Shown here: positions 12,338 through 24,469 of the stretch, piece after piece
How the letters are laid out: each line of letters opens with the position of its first letter
How positions within the stretch are numbered: the first letter of the stretch is position 1
Source: Parelaphostrongylus tenuis
Taxonomy: Eukaryota; Nematoda; Chromadorea; Rhabditida; Metastrongylidae
NCBI GenBank assembly: GCA_019055375.1
Contig: JAHQIW010000210.1
Span: 62,001 to 126,000 of the forward strand
Direction: 5' to 3'
DNA length: 64,000 bases
Made by a program: the position numbers and the translations under genes
The notes under the pieces: generated by a model
Databases searched by the model: none
Told to the model about the DNA's origin: nothing
Seen by the model: only the letters and a program-made list of their open reading frames with translations

Positions 12338-12645
12338 TCAGAACGTGAATTTTTTAATCGTAATGAGTAGGTCGAACAGATTTCCATCATTTCGTTTGGG
12401 AACCATTACATTTAACACGTACTTATCAACGAGAAATAAGTTTGTCCATTTCTGCAACATAAAAATTGGTGTCTCGAGATATGACAAACTTTTGGACAGC
12501 TTTTTTGTATCTTTTTGATTGTGGAGGAATTTTCCTTTCAAGAAGTTGTCGAAATACTTGAGGAAGCGATAGTCGGTTGGCGAAAGGTCCGGCGAGCATG
12601 AGGGATAAGGCGAATTTTTGTAGCCCAATTAGTCCAATTTCCAAA
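12338..12645 (-). mobile_element. Mariner transposase C-terminal fragment
   Basis: On the minus strand the frame reads YPSCSPDLSPTDYRFLKYFD, the mariner block containing the last catalytic aspartate (usual form YSPDLSPTDYHFF), then FLKGKFLHNQKD and, in a second frame, FYVAEMDKLISR, the usual transposase C-terminus. The switch between frames shows it is broken. The N-terminal two thirds are not visible. It is a different mariner lineage from the element at 2217-2790. Confidence 0.75.
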
Positions 12646-12649
12646 GCTT

Positions 12650-15289
12650 TCGTTGTCCAACTTATAGCAGTTGGCTGGTTTCAACTGAACCGCAAATCCT
12701 TTTTCATCATCCTTTCCACCTTTCCATGCTTCAAATAAAAAATCAAAGTATAATGATCGACGTTAGATTTTTTATAAGTACAATGATCGACGCTAGATTC
12801 TTCTGTAACATCTCGTGTAAATTCAAGAAGATCAGCTTCAATTATTGCTTTCAGTTGTTGCTGTTAACATCCTCATGCCTGATCACTACGTGCCTCATCT
12901 TCAAAGCTCTCATTTCCCTTATAAAACTTCTTGATCATTTTTTTATTTTTACGTTCGTTAGGAATTCCTGGATCAAATGTGTTGATGACGTCACGAGTTG
13001 CCTCTGCTACTTTACGATCCATTTTGACTCGCAGTGTGAGACATAACTATTTTTGCACCAACCCAACATACTTTCATGGTCTTAAATAAACATAATAAGC
13101 GGGAATCAAAACGTCCTTAGAAACGCTACAAAAGTAATGGCGGCTTATGAATTTGTGAAATTTGTCGCTTGATATTAGAATAAATTCCTGAATAAATGCA
13201 TTTGCGCTACTTATTATTTCAATGCGCATATCCCGCTCTATGTCAAGAAGATAGTGAAACAACTGATCTTCACTCATCCGGATAATCTAAGCGTTTTCGA
13301 CAGTTTTTGCAAAATAATCCAACATCGCAATGATTGAGGAACATGAATGAAGTTAGTAGTCGGCCTCTTGACGTAGTTTCAAAAAATGGGAAGAAGTTAG
13401 CGAATAAATGAAAACCATCAAAAATCAATGAAAACAATCATACATCAAAGAAATCAGTGATACCTACCTGTATACCCCCAGTGATACAGAAATACCTTTG
13501 ATGAAATTATGTTGTAAAGAAAGACGGAACGCAAGTCAGAATGTTGGCTTGATTATGCTATTTTTTCAGCTTATCACTCATAACTTGGAGGGACATTGGA
13601 ATTGACACGATGGGAAACTATTTAATGATTATGAAGGCCGCTAGGTAAAGAAAATTTCTTTTCGCTGAGTGCAAAAATCATCTCAACAATACTGACATAG
13701 CATTGAAACGTCTTCAGTCACTAAGGAAATGTAGAGATTAGGTTCTCTCAATTTCGGCATCATCACTAATTTTAGGATGAAATCGAAATTCGATCGCCTA
13801 GAGTAGATATGCTTCCATGAGCAATGATAAAAAGACTTCTTAAGATGGATAGAACTGCATTTGTTCAATACAACAAGGTCTTTTTTGAGACGATGATGTT
13901 GCGTAGCGATATTATCGGATTTCAGAATGACGGCTTTTATACTGACGAGTTTTTCTATCATATGGTGAATTAACAGCATAAGTCGGGCGTTCCTATACGT
14001 GTTATACAAATCTATATGTGTCCTAACTAGAGCAATGTTATGTTGTCGAATTTATGCTTCATTTAGTGGCTTTGAGCAAAATCGGTCTCATGGGTGTATG
14101 ACGGCGATCATTTCATCATTCTTCGCGCACATCGAGCATAACCACCATCATCACCATCAGCACCAAGTCATACATCATTGTCACTGCTGCATATTATAGT
14201 AGACCGCTTAGTGGGTGTACGGGTGTATTTATGTAGAATCCGAAAACATCAACAAAGGCGTACATCATTTGCATAATGACAGAGCTAACTTCACAACAAT
14301 ACCAGCGGAATGATGGAAGATTTTCCCCGACATTCCCATAGAGGAACTTCAAACTATAGAGCACGAAACACTTCATTTTGTATAGTGCAATACACGAGCA
14401 GAGTTCTCCCTATGTATTGGAGCTGAATTCAAAGGAACACCAGAAAGAATAATGATTTGTCGCAATAGATTTCACTAAAAGGAGACGTTAGTGAGCGATG
14501 AACAGATGAAACTGAAAGGCTTTTTGTCAGTGAAATCTCATGACTATAAAGCTTATTGGGGTCTAACGGAACTATAACGCGATCACTCACAAGAGATAAA
14601 ACACGTAGACAAGGCGCAGATGATAACGTCAAAGAGATTTTAGGAGAAAAAGATTCCGGAAAAAAGTACAGCAGAGTAGATGAAAGCGATAAAAATTAAT
14701 GACGAGCGAAATCTAAGACCAAATGATAATGCGATCGTCAATAGCAGATCTTCCATAAAAAAGTATCGTTGTTGCCCTATGTTACTGAAATAAGTAAAAT
14801 ATCCGACTAAAAAAAAAGAAAATAGATTTCTTTTTGCATTCTGACTTTTTTGAAAACATCTCAAATGGATCAATAAACATTAGCGCTTTCGCATGTACCG
14901 GATATATAATAACAGTAGTAGCATATTTATGATAGGGTGGAAATAATAAAAGAGGTAATTGGAGAGCTCAGTGATATTAATGTATAGAATGGCAAGCTAC
15001 ATGCCAAATGCAGACTATGGGTGGGAACTCGACGATATTCATTATTCACCAACTGCCGTGTAATCTGGGATGGTATTAATTAATGGTAAGAAGCCAATTA
15101 GACCAAAAATCTAATACACGACAATACCAAAGACCAATTAGTACTAAACACTAGAAGGTATATAATTAATGATGATAAATACGATAAAAATATTTTCAAA
15201 AGGTCACTAGATTGTGCGCGGGATATGACACAAAATATTTCTGGACCACTTTTTTAGGAATGTTTTGACCTCTATATACTGCCTTAGTT
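12650..15289. other. No gene recognised
   Basis: AT-rich sequence with only short open frames. A block containing acaaaagtaatggcggctta near 13128 echoes a similar block near 12321 beside the mariner fragment. At 14140-14190 a CAT/CAC-rich stretch could encode a histidine run, but I see no supporting splice structure. Confidence 0.4.
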
Positions 15290-15622
15290 TCATAGCGACA
15301 GGGAGGGAGGGTAAAAGGATAAAGGATAAAGCCCTCAGCGTTGATCAATCCGTGGGGGATGCGCCATGCACTCGTGTTCAATATCTGACTTCGTTTGAGA
15401 TGATTGAATGCATATCTGACCTTTACAATGACTCGCGGTGACCTCTTGCTATACCGAGTCAGTATTACTTATCCTCCAAGACAGGTCTGAAAGCAGTCTG
15501 TTACCAATCTACCGACCTTACAAGGATGGATGGCGCGGTGAGCCTTGAGAGCGCGATCAAACCATTAACCTCGTTTGCGATGCAGAGTACCTCTAACCAC
15601 TTCACCACATGCGCTCTAGTAC
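15290..15622 (-). repeat. tRNA-derived SINE, family S1 (well preserved)
   Basis: Read on the minus strand it begins with a tRNA-like head (gtggtgaagtggttagaggt as A-box region, ggttaatggtttgatc as B-box region). A body with gaccgagt-like blocks and tcgcgagtcattgtaaag-like blocks follows, then the end of the element, here agggtaaaaggataaagg on the plus strand. Copies lie at 2936-3240, 27008-27200, 32886-33175, 34240-34535 and 38585-38860. Confidence 0.7.
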
Positions 15623-16296
15623 GGAGCGGATATGATATACAACTAGGCAAATTCAAATATAAGATTATTCAAAGCCTAAGTAGATTTCGAATTGCAACTA
15701 CCACGCTCGCATGCTATCATTTACGTCAATCAAAGCCTTCGCTTAGCATTCTTCTCGTTCTGTTCCAGTACTTTTCACTTTTCTGTTTCTTATCATATAC
15801 GGTGATTATATGGTTAGAACTTATCGAGTAACTCGAATTAGCACCATAAAAGTTACCATTTTCATGCGTCACTGTAGCCATGCGCACAGACTCTACCAAG
15901 TGAGCTCTGCTATTCTTAAAGAACTCAAAGAGCCACAACGTTTTCTTTTAAGCCCTTTGAATTCCCTCTCCTTCATTTTCGCCAAAGACCTTTTGTTTTC
16001 ATTCTCTGAAAAAAATCTAGCCATGGGAAGCTTAGCCTCTGCAATGAAATAGATTTCTTGCGAGTTGTAAGATTTCTGGTCGAAAATATCGAAGTCCCTC
16101 TCAGCTTAGCTCTACTCTGGAACGACGAATGTTTTCCTGGGATTTATCATTGTTCGATATCTCGGAATGCTGAGATCGCAAGGTCAAGGTGTTAAACTAT
16201 TAAAGTACTAATTAGACAGAGCTGGCTTATAGAACTGATCCTGGACGGATAAAAAACGTTACCCGAGTGTTGAATTGAATTGCATAATATACCTTA

Positions 16297-16800
16297 TTTC
16301 GAGTGCTTTATTAAGACCAAGCTCAAATTTCAATAGATCCTTTCATTATTATTTGAGCCAACTTGTCATGTGGTCTGGTAAGGGCTCTTGTACAGCCCGA
16401 TACACGTGTTTCGTCCTTACAGACTCGTCAGTAGGGCAGATCCCGTCGTCTTTCGATATTTTTATAGCCAGTTCTCTCGGGAGCTCTGCTCCCTTACAGA
16501 GCGTCATCGAAGACGAACTTTTACACTCTATGTTATGCGAAATTTTCACCTAACACAGAGTGTTTTGCGCATTCGATTGCTCACTGACTGGTATTTTTAA
16601 CATATAATACTTTTATTTCGAGTGCTTTATCAAGACCACGCTCAAATTTCAATAGATCCTTTCATTGTAAAAATATCGAAAGATGACAGGTTCTGCCCGA
16701 CTGACGAGTTTGTAAGGACGAAACACGTGTTTCGGGCTGTACAAGAGCCCTTACCAGACGACATGACAAGTTGGCTCAAATAAATGAAAGGATAAATTGC
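16297..16800. repeat. Foldback (inverted-repeat) element, family F1
   Basis: Arms of about 125 bases at 16339-16470 and 16665-16791 are near-perfect inverted copies. The left arm has gtcatgtggtctggtaaggg and gatacacgtgtttcgtcctt; the right arm has their complements. Between them are ctcccttacagagcgtcatc and cattcgattgctcactgact. The terminal block aagaccacgctcaaatttc appears twice (about 16313 and 16633), so two elements or a tandem rearrangement may be present. No transposase is encoded; it is a non-autonomous element. Confidence 0.75.
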
Positions 16801-18479
16801 ATATTAATCAAGTATCTGGAGATCTTGCGCCGTAAATAAGAGCTTTTCTGATCGAATAACGGTCATTTTGAAACCCGATTAGATCATATTTTCTCATTTG
16901 ATAATACTTCTACCTAAAAAAGATATAGCAAAAAAAAGCATATTTGATGTGTGTAAAACTGGTAGAATTGGATTATTTGGATGTGAGGAGCGGTATTGAA
17001 CTTGTATTTTATAGATGGCAAACTCGCAAGGGAAGGTGAAGGAGAGGTGTTGCTTCATGAGCGTTTTTTTCTCAGTCATTTTTTCTCGTCAATTCAACTT
17101 CTCTTCTAGAACAGTGCTTTGCTCAGATTCGATTCGATGCGACAACGAACACTCACTTTTGCTACATCGCAGACATAAAGTTCCAAAAGAAGTTTGGCAA
17201 AAAGATTCCTTCATCGGAGATTCGTTAATAATTTATCGGTGAAAAGTCGAACGTCAAATTTAAAAGCTTTCACGACAATTATGAGAACTTATAGTTGAGA
17301 AAGATCGATGATGTCGTTCCCGCCTCTGCTATCAACGACGACAAGGCGTTAATTGAAGTCGGACTATCAACAGCAGTTCTAAAGCTTACTGAAAAACTAT
17401 ACGAATCTAATTTTAAAAAGGGTTGTAAAGCAATCCAATCAACTATTGAGCTTAAAGTCCCACTTAAATAGATTCAGCAGTGATTCCCATAATAAAAAAG
17501 TTCGTTTTCCCTTTCAGTGTGACACGGTTTCTAAAAACTTCACAGAGGAGACTCTCTGTATCCTTCTATTACTGAAGGTCTCTCCTCTCTCTCATGTTAG
17601 CTCTATATCCTCCATTCACCGCTTGTCCTACAATGTAGAACAGATTTATTTTTCTTGCACTAGCTAAAAGTGCCTAATCAATGCTATACCCAGCTTCTTC
17701 TTCACAGCAGGTTTGCAAAGCGTTTGAAACTTTATTACGAGTCATGTAAACTGCAACATCATTTGCAAAGAAGTGCTTCGTTGAGATCGCCATCATCCTA
17801 TTAAATCATTATTCACTTCTGCCTGATCATTTTGCTCCTGCCTCTTTTCACTAACACACATTCAATTAGTCTCAATAATCTATACTCAACCTCGAATTAC
17901 TGAAGTTACTCCTTGCTGTTCATGTAACTGCTGTGTAGTGATAGTCTAGCGAAGTTATTACTGCTTGTTATTCATAAAAATGTTCACTTAACCAAGTTTG
18001 TTACAGACAGCACAGCACGAAAAGTCCGTAGAAGACAGATAGGACATTGGAACATATTCTCATGTCAAATCAACACGAGCAGAGGTTATACTCACGTTAG
18101 CGAATGAAGTCATTCCCTGAACGTTCTCAAATACTGGCTAGTTAGACTGCTGATACAGAAACAAGACGACTATGAGTTGATGGGTTTACGACTAACATTG
18201 ATCACTAAAAAAAAATTCAACGACACAGCCCTCAGCACGTCCCACAATACGTGCATATCCTGCAACGGTTGACACGATCGAGTCGTATGTTCGAATATCC
18301 TTAACTCAAATCCAAAACATTTATTATGCTTAAAGCCAGTTGAGCACGCCAATTTGTTAAAAAAAACTCGGCAACATATTAAGAAAGCCTTTTTTTTCAT
18401 TATAAACACTTAATTTGATCCGTTATCACAGGGTTTTTTCAATTTGCGGATCCCATTACTGCTAGCATTCAAGTCATTT

Positions 18480-18655
18480 TTCGCCTTCTTCTTGAACGGC
18501 GTAGAATACTGGTTAAGCGAGTCTCCTTGCAATCCCGAGCATAGCATTGCTGTGGTGCTCCATAGGACGTTGTTGTTTACTGCCGGAGAGATGTGAGGGG
18601 TGGAGCTCGGTTCCACACGCGCCGTGACCAACATCACAACCACTCAGCCAGCAGC
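18480..18655 (-). repeat. tRNA-derived SINE, family S2, inverted copy
   Basis: The plus strand shows cggcgtagaatactggttaa and, to the right, an A-box-like head in complement (caaccactcagccagcagc). Read on the minus strand the order matches the S2 copies at 6846 and 11252. Confidence 0.55.
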
Positions 18656-18659
18656 GCCC

Positions 18660-20366
18660 CATCAAGAAAATCTACGACCGTCATATCAGTGCCTCAAGAA
18701 ATCATGAACTGTTATTGACAAAAGTGGATAAATGTGTAATTTCTCAAAGAAATGGAAATTCCGTCTTCTCCAGTTGTGTTTTATAATGCTTTACTTCACA
18801 GAATGCGATGCGTTTTCGGTGGGTAAACAAGCCATTTACCTATGAAAAAACATTCCAATACAACTTCAATAATTCCTTGTAAGAAATTTTTATTTTTCCT
18901 TGAACTTCAAATTCACTAAATTGAGAAGAAAGCAATAATTTTTCAAAAAAAAAGGTTTAGCTGACTCATAAGTAAAATGCTTGGTAACATTAGAATTAAG
19001 TTTACAGAAGCATCCGAATTTTGAGAGATTATATTTTACAAACACAAAATTTGATACAATTTTTGTGGAAGGCGAAATGGAAAAAATAATGAATAGAGAT
19101 TCACTGATGTCAGATCTGTGTGCAAAGATTGTTCATTGAAAAAACAACAGTAGTTGGTACAAAATGGACGAAAAAATTTACCTAGAAGGAAAACTAGGAC
19201 CAAGAAGCGAATGAGATTGCAGGGTTTCGAAAACGGATTTTAATATGGTGGACTAACAATAAAAAAGCTTTATATCCGCTTATACAGTTTATTTTGAAAA
19301 AATGCAATGAATAAAGTGATAGTGGTTCACTCCCTGGCGCTTTCTGCTTTTTGTCGACTGACAAAAACGAGTGAATACTAGGATATTTCATTATGATTTC
19401 ATGACAATATTTGGTAAATCTTCAACGTCTGTTCCAAAAAATTGCAAATTAACTGGCTAATCAATCTTTTTCGAGGGTGATTTTTGCTTCTGCTTAGGAT
19501 TCACGATCAGATACTGAGAAGTAATCAGTAAAAAAGTTGTGGTTTACATATTATATCTATTATAGTATTTTATTGAGTAATATCAGCCTACACCGTCTTG
19601 ATTGATGAATTGGAATAAACTTGAGAAATAAGCTCTTCTTCACAAAAAAGTGGTTCTACAGTTTTATCAAAGCTGTGGTTGACAATCTACATTACTATGT
19701 AAGCCGCTCAACTTTATCTTAAATAAACGAAGCATATAACATATATAGAGACCATGAATATGGTTGACAGCAGTCCAAAAACGGAATGACAGCCAAGAGG
19801 TAACAACTCGCACTTACTTCATGACTTTATAAAAACCAGCAATTGCCACAGCGTCGACCGGAAGGAAATCCTGTGGAAGAATGCAACGCTACTTTTGTAA
19901 AGATTTGTTCATATCCAAGATTTTGCAAACATTTATTGCATGACACCTCTCTTGGGAACTATTTCAGTGTAATGCCATTACTGAATCAAGATAGCAATAT
20001 AAAATAATGATTGATGAATAAGGCAAAAGTCTAACAAATTTTGAAAGAAACACGGATGGAAACGCGTCAATGATTCAAATGTTCCCTTTTTGCCATCTTC
20101 ATTATTATCATCATTTTTTTAGCTCCTCATTCTTTTTTCTTTTCGGTTCGTTTTTCACACGAATCTGTGGCTCTCTTAAAAAGTGGGGTACTTCCGATTT
20201 GATACTATCTTTTACCTTTATATCTACCACAATTATTTCCATACAAGCAGCCGTTACTAATTTTTGAAATAGAATTAGTGAAAATTGCTGAGCATAAATA
20301 GCTATAAAGTTTTACGATGAACGAAATGACAGGCGCGATAAGGGGTGGATGACTACGAAAGGAGGA
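18660..20366. other. No gene recognised
   Basis: AT-rich, with frequent stops in all frames. I see no exon with flanking splice signals and no repeat shared with the rest of the window. Confidence 0.4.
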
Positions 20367-21021
20367 TTAATCCAGGCCTGGAGGGCCCATGGCTGCCGTA
20401 GGGTCAAATGTCGCTCGTCGAATAGTGCTGATTGCTAGGTTTGTAAATGCGATGAATGAGATTAGCATCCACGACACCAGCCATCCGCTCATCGATCATG
20501 CTGTGAAGCCTGGTTTATCGATAAGCTAACATTGGATTACAGTAAGACTCAAATGTAACCAACGTTTCTTCACCTTCATTTTCCTCAGAGCCGCTTTGAC
20601 TTCAGTTGGTGTTCACACCAATTATTCTATTATATATGGGAGTGTTCATGATTGTAATATTGAATCGAGTAAAGTCAATTTGAATGGATCACCGTACAAA
20701 CGAAGTGGAGTCCAATATTAAATAGTTTTGTAAGATATATCAGAGCATTGTTTTCCTAAAGGTAATGTTTCTTATGGTAGTTCTTTCAAATTTATAGAGA
20801 AAAAAGCATGCTTCTCATCAGACTCGTCGTCATCCTGGGAGAAATTGCCATGAGGCGGAAGTAGGAGCGCTCTGGGGCGACTGGGCTTACAAAAAAAGCC
20901 TTTCTCAGTTAGTCACGTTCCCTCTTGTGAAGAATATTATAGATCCTTCTCTGCTTTCTTTTTCATGAAGTGAATTATAGATATATAAACTTACGTACCC
21001 AGCCTTGGTTTCCCGTGTCAT
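20367..21021 (-). CDS. Candidate small membrane-protein gene, exons tentative
   Basis: A GC-richer island with coding-like segments on the minus strand. Exon 1 (21021-20995) would start MTRETKAGY and end at a strong donor (gtaagt). It joins in phase to an exon from 20885 reading PSRPRALLLPPHGNFSQ and an acidic run DDDESDEKHA, open to a stop at 20772. Further on, about 20610-20560 reads TPTEVKAALRKMK before a possible donor. An open frame at 20492-20367 reads a single hydrophobic helix (WLVSWMLISFIAFTNLAIS) ending in DPTAAMGPPGLD and a stop. A second frame of the last segment is also open (MIDERMAGVVDANLIHR), so the frame used is unsettled. It could be one small type II or tail-anchored protein or two genes. 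I do not recognise a family. Confidence 0.35.
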
Positions 21022-21713
21022 TCAATGAAGCGAATGACTTTGGACTTATACAACCCTCACCTGATATGTTTTCAGGTTAGAGTGTGGTCACAACTGGCGT
21101 TTAAGGTTGGGGTGCCTTTTATACTTATTTGTATGTTGAATACTAAAGGAATACAGTTGTCGCCTACGAAGCAGTCCTACAGTAGAGTTCACAGGTTTTC
21201 ATTACAAGTATTTGCCTATCATTCACATCGGAAAGAGATTTTCGTCCAGCAAATACATTTTTTACAAATAATCACGATTCACAAGGATTAGTTCTTATTG
21301 TGGTGTGCTAATGCAAAAGGATTTGTCAAAGAGGAAAATGCGACGGTGGATATTATCGAGATAATGATAGCCATAGGAAATCACATTGAAATTTACAAGA
21401 TTTTGGTCTACTGGAAGATATAATGCTAATGGTGCTGGTGTTTTTGAATATTCTTGGTACTTTACTGTGCTGCCCTCTGAAATCTGACACCGGGGATTCA
21501 GCTGACGAGCACTCACGATAATCGTTAGTAACGTAACGTTCATATCTAATTATCATATTTTTGCGACGAAAAGCCACATATATTTGAAATTAGTCAATTT
21601 TTTGGTCCGTTTAATAAAGTTCAAAGCATTTCTTTCTTTTGACTACAAAAATACTAAGCGTTTGGGATTACTCAAATAATATTGCGCAATTTGGGGTGAG
21701 TTATCATGTCTTC

Positions 21714-21715
<2 letters not shown>

Positions 21716-21767
<52 letters not shown>

Positions 21768-21815
21768 CAGATTAAGTCCTCAATTAACGGAGCGACAGGT
21801 GATACAGGTGATCAA
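21716..21815. repeat. (TA)n microsatellite next to an RTE 3' tail
   Basis: 21716-21768 is almost pure TA. It is followed at about 21790-21812 by acggagcgacaggtgataca, the 3' terminal sequence of the RTE family seen at 5370-5396. This is an extremely truncated insertion or tail fragment. Confidence 0.8.
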
Positions 21816-24407
21816 TCTAAGTACATCTAAGAAAATTCAAAATGGGTGTCGTTTTTGAAAATCCTGATCCGATGATAGATTGATAGTTACGTAAAAAACC
21901 ATGCAGCTCAGAAATGTTATCCTTATAATTTAACGCACACGCTAATCTTTGATTATACAGAAAACTTATTGTACTTATCTCATGAATGTACAGTAGGATA
22001 ACACTAACGCTTAGTAGGTGAGATAAAATCCACTTCGATGATTATTTATCATACGATCGTGATGTTAAACGTCGACAATAGATGCGACAATTCAAAGTCA
22101 CAGTAGCATCAACTGTAGTCTAGAAGATGGTTATTCATAAAAGCGGTTGATGGGCGTTGTACTTTTTGTTATCTTCTATCCATTGTTCAAGGACTTCAAT
22201 GTAAGTAAAAATTATGGTTCGTTCATACAAATACACTTGCCGGAAGTGTAAAATTTATATCATGTGAGCAAATCTGAGGATTTTTTTTTACGAAATTCTC
22301 GAAGCACGTGAGATGGCGTTGATTTAAGACACATACTCATACAATCTATATGATTTCTAAGTTCGAAACTGGCTAGTTCATGAAAAGGAACAAGAATGAA
22401 GTAGAATAAACCGTTACAGTAATCGAATTTTTTATATTTTCTTCATTATCTAAGTTATGAAGGTGTTCAAAGACTTGTATGTAAGAATTATTACTATTGA
22501 GCTGATAAAAATTTATTTGAATAAATTGATATCTGTAATATGTTGTAATATGTTGGATATTAGTACATCTTTAGTATTATTGAAATTTTCCTTACCCTCA
22601 GCAAAATAACGATAAAAGTTGTTAGCGGTAATGAGTAGTTTGTGCTTTTAATGTGACTTACGCTACTAAACTCTTTACTTTCAAAATAGGTTAATCGTGG
22701 TGTAGTTCAGTATTACGAAGTTAATGAAATCATCAAAACAGCCTAGAGTGCTTTAAGTATCATTTTCAAGTCAGCATTTCATTTTATATAAGCTGTAGTC
22801 CATGAAAAATCCAATGAAACTGTAAACATACAAATTGATTACCGCATAAATTACAGTATGCTGTTGTGGTTTATCATTCTGAAAAAGATTGTTCCAATGT
22901 GATGGCCAACATATCTAATGAGTGATTGAAATGCTTGAAGAGTAATCGATTAATAAGGTTCTGGCTGTAAATGCTCAATTAACCACAAGCCAGTGGATGA
23001 CTACAACATAGAGGTGGTTCGATCGAAATTTATTTGCTTTTTTTCAATGCACAAATCAAAAAAAAGCCTTGTAATAGTATCAAATTTTGAAACACTCGAT
23101 AAATATTTAAGTTTTCGGGCAAAATTTTGCAAGTTCGAGATGCGAGACTTTCTACACCGATATGAATCAAGTTGAACAAGAAGCAGAGAGCATTTTTTGA
23201 TCGGATAATATGAATTTTCAATTCACACATCTGGAGCGTGAAGCTTAGACAACAACCATAACTGCATTTCCAATACCAACAACGAAAAGCCGACGGAAAG
23301 GAGGTGGAGGATGATGAGAAGTAGGAGAACGAGGAGGAGGGAAGAAGAAGAGGAAGGCGGATGGGTGTTGCACTAGCCGACGACAACCATACACAATCAG
23401 CGTCGTATTGAGAAAACTCCACAATCGAGTTCTCTTCAGCAAATTTACGTATCCAAGTGAATGAATATGATTTTAGCGTTATGCCATCAGTACTAGACAA
23501 TTCGATTTCGTGCTAGAAATCATTTGTTATGCCCATCACCATAACAATAAATACTAAAATTGAACTAAACAACTTCGGTTTAGTTCAGTGCTTTAGAGCA
23601 TTTCATTTCCAATTACTGAAAAGGTGTGATCGATGGAAAAACACAGCAAGCGATATGAATGTTCTAAAAACTTTAGAAAATACTTACATTGGATATTTTC
23701 ATCTGTTTTGAAGGCTTAGGATGCATTTCTTTCGCTATCTTGTGCTCTTCTCGCTTTTTTAAAAATATTTCTTTATTGAGTCGTTGATTTTTCAAAGCTG
23801 ATTTCACATAGAGCATCAAGCTTCGAAACCCCTGCCACATGAAATCTATTCTAAGTGAACTTGGATTTCAAGAATTAGAGATTATGATAACATCAGCGAG
23901 CTTTCTTAAAGAAGAATAAATGATGACATCAACGAAAATTCGACTTCTCATTAGGTCACTCAATCACTTAACCACTCAGTAAATCGCGCCTCAAACTCTT
24001 TTCAGCATCATCCATTGAAGAAGGAATAGTGATAGGTACTAAACTCATCAAGACTTTCTTCATTTGATAAATATATTGTCGTCGATAGGACAGTCCGCAT
24101 ACTTTGAGACACTTTGACGACTTCGAATTCTTGACGGTCATTAGCCCGTTATGGGTGTTCGTTCAATTACGACTTTAATTACGGCATTTACAGCTTCTTC
24201 TTATGCAAATCGTTGACAATTTGACAACAAATGAAGACTGAAATTATTGTCAATGAAACAGACAAATCTAAAAATTGTAAGTCCTCTCTTGATCTCAACA
24301 AGTAGTATGCTTTTTTTTTATTTGTACCCAAAATTGTCTCTTCAAAATGATCAATGAATGAATTGATGAAAGGGTCGATCCTGAAAAAAGCAGCATATAT
24401 GTACATG
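21816..24407. other. No gene recognised
   Basis: Mostly AT-rich. A purine-rich stretch at 23290-23360 produces a long serine/proline-rich minus-strand frame, but composition alone explains it. Confidence 0.4.
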
Positions 24408-24449
<42 letters not shown>

Positions 24450-24462
24450 TATGTATATATAA
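24408..24462. repeat. (TA)n microsatellite
   Basis: About 55 bases of TA broken by two single G substitutions. Confidence 0.95.
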
Positions 24463-24469
24463 AGTCAGT

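Noticed and set aside
14080..14199. Histidine-run frame ending HHCHCC
   Set aside because: A single short CAT/CAC-rich stretch with no acceptor or neighbouring in-phase exons, unlike 46694-47333.
23030..23500. 156-codon minus-strand frame with serine/proline-rich segment
   Set aside because: Its length comes from a purine-rich stretch (23290-23360); no motif, no splice context, and other frames are equally open there.
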